From a virus: a stretch of DNA of 26,037 nucleotides. Each line of letters opens with the position of its first letter. Position 1 is the first letter of the stretch. The stretch is from the IMG/VR virus record IMGVR_UViG_3300009518_000015, positions 1-26,037 of that record; one strand, given 5' to 3'. Both the position numbers and the translations under genes were made by a program. The notes below the pieces were generated by a model, which was not told the DNA's origin, ran no database searches, and saw only the letters and a program-made list of their open reading frames with translations. Shown one piece after another: positions 14,980-21,015 of the stretch.

Positions 14980-15281
14980 ATGACCTTCAGGGCGAGCTTG
15001 TCATGTGCTTACATGACGAGGAAAACCGAATCGAGAATGACAACGACCAAGTAGACCTTGAACGGTCAATGTTGATTTCCAATCCCGATATGTGGCGCGA
15101 GCTGTATGGCAAGGATTTGGTAGCCGATGGTCCTGGAATGCAGCTATGGCAGCCGACTACAGAGGAGGAGTTTGAGGAGATGATAAAGGCGTGGCAAGGA
15201 GAGGACTATACGCCGCCCGATATAGGCGCGCCCGATGGGATGCCCGAAGGATACAGCCACCTATTGATGAATGGCGGCTAG
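14443..15281 (+). CDS. tail assembly chaperone, long form by -1 frameshift
   Basis: If ribosomes slip back one base at TTTGGGT the product continues in the -1 frame from 14967 ('YPALNDLQGELVMCLHDEEN') to the TAG at 15279, giving about 279 residues. The added 104 residues are acidic ('TTEEEFEEMIKAWQGED') and end in 'LLMNGG'. This corresponds to lambda gpGT, the rarer form that contacts the tail tube. No separate start with a ribosome site is visible for the downstream frame, and it has no other evident way to be expressed. The last four bases overlap the stop of the convergent methyltransferase gene. Confidence 0.78.
14961..14993 (+). promoter_or_regulatory. -1 programmed frameshift signal
   Basis: The heptamer TTTGGGT (14961-14967) is read T-TTG-GGT in the zero frame and fits X-XXY-YYZ. 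After a 5-nt spacer comes a perfect 8-bp hairpin: GCCCTGAA (14973-14980), loop TGACC, TTCAGGGC (14986-14993). The zero-frame stop TGA (14977-14979) lies inside the stem. Position, spacing and gene context are those of the G/GT frameshift of tail chaperones. Confidence 0.8.
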
Positions 15282-15892
15282 ACGCCTGAATTATAATGTT
15301 GATTCCAATCGTATTCAGAATCTATTAACTTGGCGCGCTCGCGGATGTCTAGACCGTCGCCATCGGCCTCATCACCAAGCGAGTACCATTCAGGTTGTGA
15401 ACGGCGTGCAAATAACTCAAGTCGCGGAGCAGGATACATCTCCGCGACTTGATAGAGAGAATCTGGCTTTCGAGAATGTCCAAGGGTCTCGCAAAGAATG
15501 TTAATCATGTTAGTGCGCACGGCTTTGGCCTCTGGCTTTTGAGCCATAAGAATCGGCTCGACAGCCCCTCGAAAATGATAGCCAACTCCGTAAGCTGGCT
15601 TTGTATAGTCGCTTTTCTGGACCTTTACCCAGGCGAGTCCAGTCTTATACGTAAATCCCCAAGCGTCTATCACTCTTAACGCATCTGGCAAGAAAGGCAT
15701 CGTAGTCCAAAGCAGAAGTGTCGCATCTTCGTCGGTCCAATCATCCACAGGAAGTTCGCAAAGCGTGTCTGTTGATAACGCTGGATACTCCCAGTCGCCG
15801 CGTTCTGAACTAGTGGAGAAACCTGTTAGCTTTTTGTGATTGCTTGCCGCAGCATATGCCCACGGAGGATCGGCGATTATTGTCTTGAACAT
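15278..15892 (-). CDS. MT-A70-type DNA adenine methyltransferase
   Basis: A 204-residue protein beginning 'MFKTIIADPPWAYAAAS': the DPPW catalytic motif (residues 8-11) is that of MT-A70 family N6-adenine methyltransferases. 'ATLLLWTTMPFLPDALRVI', 'GFTYKTGLAWVKVQK' and 'GYHFRGAVEPILMAQK' are further family blocks. In phages such enzymes methylate the genome and can block host restriction. The gene has an extended -10 box 7 nt before its ATG and is convergent with the tail chaperone, sharing the bases CTAG as both stop codons. No recognition domain is evident, so the target sequence is unknown. Confidence 0.88.
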   Translation of the reverse strand: MFKTIIADPPWAYAAASNHKKLTGFSTSSERGDWEYPALSTDTLCELPVDDWTDEDATLLLWTTMPFLPDALRVIDAWGFTYKTGLAWVKVQKSDYTKPAYGVGYHFRGAVEPILMAQKPEAKAVRTNMINILCETLGHSRKPDSLYQVAEMYPAPRLELFARRSQPEWYSLGDEADGDGLDIRERAKLIDSEYDWNQHYNSGV

Positions 15893-15895
15893 TAC

Positions 15896-16031
15896 CTACA
15901 GTATAGCAAGTTGACGATTTTTAGGGTTATCCGCCCAAGTAAGCAACAGAATCACTGGAAGAAAAGGAAGAACGGGAAGAGCCATGATGGTCCAGAAGAT
16001 ACATAAAATTGTTTTTCTTAGGAGGTTCATA
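15896..16031 (-). pseudogene. small membrane-peptide gene with apparent 1-nt frameshift
   Basis: A perfect promoter places the first ATG at 16031, but that frame gives a polar 34-residue peptide that stops early. The frame one base away encodes a clear membrane segment ('ILCIFWTIMALPVLPFLPV', then 'LLLTWADNPKN') and runs to a TAG at 15896-15898. Removing one A from the run of five at 16012-16016 joins both into a 44-residue peptide with Lys-Lys before the membrane span, like the neighbouring small genes. It may be a sequencing error, a broken gene or a phase-variable switch. An independent start at ATG 15985 would give 29 residues. Confidence 0.5.
15900..15908 (-). promoter_or_regulatory. extended -10 promoter, leaderless layout
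   Basis: Minus strand TGC-TATACT (-10 at 15900-15905) lies 7 nt from the methyltransferase ATG at 15892. It is nearly identical to the element before the gene at 7134. The -35 position (AACCCT) is poor. The box lies at the 3' end of the small gene upstream. Confidence 0.65.
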
Positions 16032-16087
16032 CCTATAACATATCAGGTCGAAAGCATCTTGTCAAGGGCTACTGGACGTTTGTACTA
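16029..16087 (-). repeat. promoter repeat unit 1
   Basis: This 59-nt unit runs from the TAG stop of the upstream gene through CGTCCAG and CCCTTGACA to TGATAT and the next ATG. Units 2 (16283-16341) and 3 (16429-16488) share the same blocks at nearly the same spacing. Confidence 0.75.
16038..16066 (-). promoter_or_regulatory. promoter of repeat unit 1, leaderless layout
   Basis: TTGACA (16061-16066), 17-nt spacer, TATGTT (16038-16043), then 6 nt to the ATG at 16031. Almost the same arrangement recurs at 16292 and 16438. Confidence 0.85.
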
Positions 16088-16285
16088 TAGCCAGTTCTTG
16101 CCGTTTGGATGTAGTACGGGGCGCTTGTTCTGATTACGGGCCACGGATTGTCGCGCGATAATCCGTGCGCTTTCCTCTTCCATGGCGTCTTGTGTACAAT
16201 GTAACTGCCATAGCGCCGACGGATCGGAGATGAGCGCCCAAATGATAATCGGCAACAAAATAAATGTGGAAACAAAGAAGATCAT
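16085..16285 (-). CDS. 66-aa membrane peptide
   Basis: A peptide with an N-terminal membrane segment ('MIFFVSTFILLPIIIWALIS') followed by a polar, later basic tail ('ARIIARQSVARNQNKRP'). It has no recognised family. The ATG at 16285 is chosen over one at 16291 because it lies 6 nt from the -10 box, as in the neighbouring copies, while the earlier ATG directly abuts the box. No Shine-Dalgarno sequence is present, fitting a leaderless message. A role in the host membrane (superinfection block, lysis aid or defence) is a guess. Confidence 0.65.
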   Translation of the reverse strand: MIFFVSTFILLPIIIWALISDPSALWQLHCTQDAMEEESARIIARQSVARNQNKRPVLHPNGKNWL

Positions 16286-16341
16286 ACCCATAAGATATCA
16301 GTTCGCGAGCACTTTGTCAAGGGCTCTGGACGAACGTACTA
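16283..16341 (-). repeat. promoter repeat unit 2
   Basis: This copy has the same length as unit 1 and the same blocks: TAGTAC, CGTCCAG, CCCTTGACA, TGATAT and ATG. It links the end of the 30-residue gene to the start of the 66-residue gene. Confidence 0.75.
16292..16320 (-). promoter_or_regulatory. promoter of repeat unit 2, leaderless layout
   Basis: TTGACA (16315-16320), 17-nt spacer, TATCTT (16292-16297), then 6 nt to the ATG at 16285. Confidence 0.85.
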
Positions 16342-16431
16342 ACGCCAAGGGGTCCTTGAGCCACACCAAGCAACCCAAGCAAAGGGAGCAAGTATCGTTG
16401 CCCACATAATGAAGAAAAGAAGAACGATCAT
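16339..16431 (-). CDS. 30-aa membrane peptide
   Basis: A very short gene whose product is mostly one hydrophobic span ('MIVLLFFIMWATILAPFAWV') with a short basic tail ending 'SRTPWR'. It begins 6 nt after a consensus promoter and has no Shine-Dalgarno sequence. The same ATGATC start and N-terminal hydrophobic pattern occur in the 66-residue gene. The promoter and stop/promoter spacing make it a likely real gene despite its size. The function is unknown. Confidence 0.6.
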   Translation of the reverse strand: MIVLLFFIMWATILAPFAWVAWCGSRTPWR

Positions 16432-16488
16432 GCTTATAGCATATCAGCTTCTAAGCTTCGTGTCAAGAAGCTCTGGACGCTTGTTCTA
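16429..16488 (-). repeat. promoter repeat unit 3
   Basis: The most divergent copy, one nt longer than units 1 and 2. It keeps TAGAAC, CGTCCAGAGC, TTGACA, TGATAT and ATGATC. Here the upstream gene does not stop at the TAG but reads into the unit, which encodes its last residues 'QASRAS'. Confidence 0.7.
16438..16466 (-). promoter_or_regulatory. promoter of repeat unit 3, leaderless layout
   Basis: TTGACA (16461-16466), 17-nt spacer, TATGCT (16438-16443), then 6 nt to the ATG at 16431. The TGA stop of the upstream HNH-type gene (16463-16465) lies inside the -35 box. Confidence 0.85.
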
Positions 16489-17041
16489 GCTGCTTTTCAA
16501 GATCGCGTATCTTAGCTTCTAGCGGGCCGACGGTGCGCTTATTTTTAGCTTGTTCTGATGAAGTTGCCCAACGACAATTCCCCGGTTCGTAGTGGCCTTC
16601 ATTGTTGATCCGATCAAGGGTTAGTCCTTCGGGTCGCTCACCCATGTCGGCGAGGAAGTTCTCAAAGTCTTTCCATCTATCGCAAACTTTGATTCCTCGT
16701 TCAATATAATCACATGCGTGAGCATAGATGGGGCTACAGCGCGATTTCATATTTTGCCAACTCCGATAAGTTGGGGTCCGGCTACGTCCGGAGGAATATC
16801 CATGGGTACGATTGGTTGAACGCCCTGATGCGTCATACTCACGCTTTAGACAACCGCAAGATTTCGTTTTGCCTTTTATCAATTCGGAACGTCCTTTGAG
16901 CTTTTCAACCCCGCAATCACAAAGGCACCACCATTGCGTCCATTCGGACTTTATTCCCGGCCCCTGACGAGTGGGTCCTTGACTCAGCACAATCAGTCTA
17001 CCAAACCGTTGCCCAGTAAGATCTTTTGCCTTTCCAGCCAT
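16463..17041 (-). CDS. HNH-type endonuclease with zinc ribbon
   Basis: A 192-residue protein of a common phage endonuclease family. It opens with 'LTGQRFGRLIVL', followed by Cys residues 39/41/43 and 62/64 ('CLCDCG', 'SCGC') of a zinc ribbon. A middle block is 'TYRSWQNMKSRC', and the HNH-like core is 'LDRINNEGHYEPGNCRWAT' (142-160). A helical tail follows. The second of two adjacent ATGs (17041) is preferred because it is 6 nt from an extended -10 box. It is the most upstream gene of island 3 and divergent from the tape measure gene. It may be a selfish element that carried or gathered the small genes. Confidence 0.82.
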   Translation of the reverse strand: MAGKAKDLTGQRFGRLIVLSQGPTRQGPGIKSEWTQWWCLCDCGVEKLKGRSELIKGKTKSCGCLKREYDASGRSTNRTHGYSSGRSRTPTYRSWQNMKSRCSPIYAHACDYIERGIKVCDRWKDFENFLADMGERPEGLTLDRINNEGHYEPGNCRWATSSEQAKNKRTVGPLEAKIRDLEKQLEQASRAS

Positions 17042-17047
17042 CATCTT

Positions 17048-17056
17048 AGTCTAGCA
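17048..17056 (-). promoter_or_regulatory. extended -10 promoter, leaderless layout
   Basis: Minus strand TGC-TAGACT (-10 at 17048-17053) is 6 nt from the ATG at 17041. The -35 is weak. A plus-strand CATAAT (17075-17080) lies 5 nt before the tape measure ATG, so the 44-nt gap may hold two divergent promoters. Confidence 0.55.
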
Positions 17057-17085
17057 CAATAGGCCCAAACGCGCCATAATAGTCG

Positions 17086-19392
17086 ATGGCTACAGATGAC
17101 ATCGATCCAGCACAAGCGTCTCGCCGCGCGATGGAAGGGCTTCAGCACGCGGTAGAAGATTTGAACCGTCACGTAGAACAGATGGCAATTCCGACTATGG
17201 AGCAGGCTTTAGCTCGCGCCAAAGCAAACGCCTCTTCAGAAGGTGGCCTCGGCGAACTTCCTGTCAGTGCTTTGTCCAAGCAATTTATATCTCAAGCCTG
17301 GGAGCCGGAGCCTAAACAAATTCCTGGTATGCTCAGCCAGTTTGATTCCTCGCCCCCCGAATCCCGTAAACCTATTTATGACGAAGGGCTTCCCGGTAGT
17401 CAAGGTAGGAGAGGACCAAGCGTTCTTCCTGGGGGAGTAAGCGCCGACGCTAGTAGCCCAATTCCAGGGCTCAACTGGGGACAAGCAACCAACATGAACG
17501 AAGAACCGATGCGCATTCCGGTCTTCGGATCGTGGCAATTAGACGCTTTATTGAAACTTGGAGAGCAGGCCGCAGGTAAGAGTGCGATGGGTAAATACAA
17601 ACAATATGCTTCGCAAGCAAGTGAAGCTGGTGAAACTCCTACCGTTGAAGCATTTCAAGCAACACAAGGCCCTCTTGCAGCAGGAAATATCGCTCATGTT
17701 CTCAATACTGCCTCTTCTATGGCGACCTATGGAAGCGCTATAAAAGCTAAAATACTTCAACCCGCCTTTGATTTTGGAATTGGCGCATCGCGTTTGGGAA
17801 CCTCGCTAGGTTATTCTCCGCAGGCAGGCACGGGTATCAATGCTTCGCATATTGCCGGGCTAATCAATCCAATCGCCTTAGCAACATCCCCGGCCGCTAA
17901 GGTCGGGCTTGGGGCTACCACGAACGCTCTTGAACAAAGTCTCCTTGGCACGGGCATTGGGGTGGAGGAAGCAAAAAACCTTAGTAATGCCCTAGCCTCT
18001 CAGGGTTGGTCGAATCAGAGAGAAGGAGGGGCCTTTGGATTCGATGTTGGCGGAAATCAAGCCACATTAGAAAATACTTTAGCGCCCCTTGTCAAGAAAG
18101 GCTTCAACAGTCCGACTTCAATTGAGCAACTTGCCGAATCGACAAATGCATTAAAGCTTGGCCAAGCAAATCCAGAAGAACTAAAAAAAGTTCTTGAACA
18201 ACTGCCCGAAGCGGCAAAGACCCTTCATAAAACGCTTGAAGAGGTCACAAGCGGTATGGAAGAGTTTGCAGCCAAGACCGCAGAGGGAGGGGGTACACTA
18301 ATTGCAGGTATGAAACATTATGGAGAAATCGCTCAAAGTACGGGTATGAACCCAACAATCATTCAGGGCATAAACGAAGGTAAGTTTGGTAAGGCCCAGG
18401 CGATTACTAAGGGTGTCATGCCTTGGGGGGTCCAGAGTATGTCTGGTTCTGCTTCTGCAATGAACGCCATGGAAACTGTGGAAAAAGTAGCAGGGTTTGC
18501 TAAATCTATGGGACCGTTTACCAATACGACAAGAATCAATAAAGTGACGGGTAAGGAAGAAATAGTTGAGAGCGCGGCTACTAAGGAAGCAAGCGCAATC
18601 CATATGATGGAACCAAACATTACCGCCGAACATGCAGAACGCTTAAAAGAAATTGGAAAGCCGCGACTTGAAGCTCAAATAGGTGCTCGCCAAGAGGCTG
18701 AAAACATCCAAAAGCACCGCTATGAAATGGAACGCAGTAAGGGAATGGTCGATCGTCCTTCTGAAGAAAAGGCTGGTCATGAATATTATGGTGCATTAAA
18801 CCAAGTAAAACAGCTTGAAGAAGGACTCGCACTAACACGAAAGCATGGGGGATATTTCGAAGGAAAAAATAGTCCTCAGCTTGAACAAGAATTACAACAT
18901 GCAAAGGAAAGTCTCTCTAATCGTCATGAATCATTAGAAAATACAATTAAAAAGGCAAAAAAGGCAGGACAATTAGGAGAACATGATCAAAACCTTCTTC
19001 GTGCGGAACTTGAAGGTTCTCAGGGTTTGTACGCATCGGCTGAAAAAGCGGGGGTTAGTTCTGCGCAGGTTGCGAGCATCAAGAAGGAGGGTGTGACTAA
19101 ACAGGCTGGCGAACTTTGGAAAGCCCTTGAACAGGTCAATAAGGTAAACATTGAAAAAGAAAATGAAGAAAATGCCAAAATTGAACTAACAGGAGAAGCT
19201 GCAAGATGGTTCAAGCTCAAGTTCCCGACTGCAAAATCTCCTAAGAAAGAAGAACAAAACGCTGGAGGTAAACAAACAAGTAGTGCAGCGGCTAGCCCTC
19301 AAGGTTCCTCGGCATCGGCTCAAGAATCGGCTATACATAACGAATATGCACAATTAACGCGTACTGAACCAAAGGTATATAATAACGGATAA
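17086..19392 (+). CDS. tape measure protein
   Basis: A 768-residue, mostly helical, Ala/Glu/Lys/Gln-rich protein following the tail chaperone locus, the standard place of the tape measure that sets tail length. The N terminus is coiled-coil-like ('MEGLQHAVEDLNRHVEQM'), the middle is Gly/Ala-rich with hydrophobic stretches ('IAGLINPIALATSPAAKVG'), and 550-720 has long charged helices ('LEGSQGLYASAEKAG', 'NIEKENEENAKIEL'). At about 0.15 nm per residue this predicts a tail of roughly 115 nm, an inference from the general rule. No lytic domain is seen in it. The gene is separated from the chaperone by island 3. Confidence 0.8.
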   Translation: MATDDIDPAQASRRAMEGLQHAVEDLNRHVEQMAIPTMEQALARAKANASSEGGLGELPVSALSKQFISQAWEPEPKQIPGMLSQFDSSPPESRKPIYDEGLPGSQGRRGPSVLPGGVSADASSPIPGLNWGQATNMNEEPMRIPVFGSWQLDALLKLGEQAAGKSAMGKYKQYASQASEAGETPTVEAFQATQGPLAAGNIAHVLNTASSMATYGSAIKAKILQPAFDFGIGASRLGTSLGYSPQAGTGINASHIAGLINPIALATSPAAKVGLGATTNALEQSLLGTGIGVEEAKNLSNALASQGWSNQREGGAFGFDVGGNQATLENTLAPLVKKGFNSPTSIEQLAESTNALKLGQANPEELKKVLEQLPEAAKTLHKTLEEVTSGMEEFAAKTAEGGGTLIAGMKHYGEIAQSTGMNPTIIQGINEGKFGKAQAITKGVMPWGVQSMSGSASAMNAMETVEKVAGFAKSMGPFTNTTRINKVTGKEEIVESAATKEASAIHMMEPNITAEHAERLKEIGKPRLEAQIGARQEAENIQKHRYEMERSKGMVDRPSEEKAGHEYYGALNQVKQLEEGLALTRKHGGYFEGKNSPQLEQELQHAKESLSNRHESLENTIKKAKKAGQLGEHDQNLLRAELEGSQGLYASAEKAGVSSAQVASIKKEGVTKQAGELWKALEQVNKVNIEKENEENAKIELTGEAARWFKLKFPTAKSPKKEEQNAGGKQTSSAAASPQGSSASAQESAIHNEYAQLTRTEPKVYNNG

Positions 19393-19394
19393 TT

Positions 19395-20204
19395 ATGGAA
19401 GCTACAGAACTCATTTTTCAGCACGAACTTGTAAACGGCGGAGCACCTTTATCCGTACTTACGGGCGCAGACGAAGTTGGATGGGCATATGCGCTTAATA
19501 CCGCTCAATTTCCGACCTATGGCGGAGAAGTCGTACAAGTTCTAAGTGTTTATATTGATGATGTAACTATTCAAGGCACAATTCGCCAATATAGCGAAGC
19601 CGAGAAAATCTATTCTTTTTTTATGAAGTATTTTACGATTGCCTCCCAAGGTAGCGAAGCAGCAAGCGCGGATAAATATACGCAGGTTCCAATGACTATG
19701 GAGTATGCACATCGAGGTTGGCGCTTTGAAATCCAACCACTTGAAACTCCTGGTTTCACATATTCTCTTGAAACGATTGCACCAAAATGGCAAATGAAAG
19801 CACACATGGTTGATAAATCGCCAGATGTAAGTAAGCTCCAGGAACTCGTTGTAAAAGAATTAGAAGTCGGAAATATCGAAACAATCAATGGAAAAAATAA
19901 TCCAAGCGAGTTCTTGACTCTCAAAGGTACTATTTCCCCAGAGTCAGGAAACCCCGCTCAGAATCCATATATCGCGCCAGGTACGTTTGCTGGCGATACG
20001 TTTGTAGAATCCACTGCTAAGCAAGCAATTGAAGGTGCTACTAAGATTGGTGATTACTACAATTCGCTTTTGCCATCTTATCTTGACGATACTTTTTTCC
20101 AAACAATGACGGCGGTCGGAGCTAAACCCAATTTTGGAAATGAAACCTTCGGTGAAAGCGGAACGCCTACTACACCAGGAACTAAAATCTCAAACAAAGA
20201 ATAG
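19395..20204 (+). CDS. putative baseplate/distal tail protein 1
   Basis: A 269-residue protein with a beta-rich first half ('GGEVVQVLSVYIDDVTIQG', 'YAHRGWRFEIQPLETPGF') followed by a helical and Gly/Thr-rich tail. The location just after the tape measure, with 2 nt between genes, fits a baseplate-hub or distal-tail component. 'EAEKIYSFFMKYFT' before the central strands recalls proteins that link tube and hub. No family can be named with confidence, and no Shine-Dalgarno sequence is seen. Confidence 0.5.
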   Translation: MEATELIFQHELVNGGAPLSVLTGADEVGWAYALNTAQFPTYGGEVVQVLSVYIDDVTIQGTIRQYSEAEKIYSFFMKYFTIASQGSEAASADKYTQVPMTMEYAHRGWRFEIQPLETPGFTYSLETIAPKWQMKAHMVDKSPDVSKLQELVVKELEVGNIETINGKNNPSEFLTLKGTISPESGNPAQNPYIAPGTFAGDTFVESTAKQAIEGATKIGDYYNSLLPSYLDDTFFQTMTAVGAKPNFGNETFGESGTPTTPGTKISNKE

Positions 20205-20229
20205 AGCATAGCGTAGTCTAATCAGTAGG

Positions 20230-21015
20230 ATGTCAGCCGAATTCAACACTTCTTCGTTGCCCATTTTCAAACCTACGTCTTGGGTTGGGGTGACCCAGGA
20301 AACGGAACAGGGATATGATATTCGCGCTCCGCGTATTAGCGAAGCTAGACGTACCGCAGCCTTTGCTCGGGCCAATGGGATTCTTTCTGACGGTGAAACA
20401 AAGGTGCTCTTTTTCGTCTCTGAAACGTCTCTGAACATAGGAATCAGCGGAACCACATCACAAGCGCGCTATACACGTGATTTCTACGCGCATAATATCG
20501 TGCTTCCATCGCTTACGGTTAAGGCTCAATGTCTTGACCAAAGAGATTATGGAGTGCTTACCGAATTTGTACACCAAGCTCAAAAGAAGGCTGTAGGTAA
20601 TACTGACTTTAATGTCACACAGCTAGAGGTTACAGAAGGTTGGGGGATACCCCATGCGAAACAACCAATCACGAGGGGTACACATAAACGAACCTGCGCG
20701 CAGGGGTTTATACCACGTATCGAACGAAAATACAAACAAGGAGAATATGCACCAATCTTTAGTTTCAACTTTACAGTGATACAATCGTTTGCGGGAATTT
20801 ACAAAGCTATTGAGAAGAACGTATACGAAAACGAACAAGCAAGTTGGGTTGAGATTCTTGAAGGTCTTACAACGCCGTATCAACCGACCTACCGTAAACA
20901 AGAAACGGCTACTAATTCTAAACCTACGTCTAATCCTTCTCCACTACCAGAAGCACCTCCAGAACTAAAAGAAGTTCCACTTGTAGAAGCATTACCTGGG
21001 GGAGGTGGATTCTAA
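20230..21015 (+). CDS. putative baseplate/distal tail protein 2
   Basis: A 261-residue protein with a beta-rich central part ('TSQARYTRDFYAHNIVLPSL', 'YAPIFSFNFTVIQSF') and a Pro-rich C-terminal tail ('SNPSPLPEAPPELKEVP') ending in GGGGF. It lies between two hub-region genes and overlaps the large lytic hub gene as TAATG, so the two proteins are probably made in step and may contact each other. The GGAGGTGG that serves as ribosome site of the next gene encodes its Gly-rich end. The family is uncertain. Confidence 0.5.
   Translation: MSAEFNTSSLPIFKPTSWVGVTQETEQGYDIRAPRISEARRTAAFARANGILSDGETKVLFFVSETSLNIGISGTTSQARYTRDFYAHNIVLPSLTVKAQCLDQRDYGVLTEFVHQAQKKAVGNTDFNVTQLEVTEGWGIPHAKQPITRGTHKRTCAQGFIPRIERKYKQGEYAPIFSFNFTVIQSFAGIYKAIEKNVYENEQASWVEILEGLTTPYQPTYRKQETATNSKPTSNPSPLPEAPPELKEVPLVEALPGGGGF

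Noticed and set aside
14793-15281. Independent gene in the -1 frame starting at 14793
   Set aside because: The first part overlaps the chaperone, reads as noise and has no ribosome site; a frameshift fusion explains the downstream part better.
16069-16275. Second minus-strand frame over the 66-residue gene
   Set aside because: It lacks the promoter-to-start spacing and is Arg/Ser-rich without pattern, whereas the other frame has a clear membrane segment and promoter.
17236-19220. Minus-strand open frames inside the tape measure gene, some with hydrophobic stretches
   Set aside because: They mirror the plus-strand coding pattern and lack promoters like those of the real minus-strand genes.
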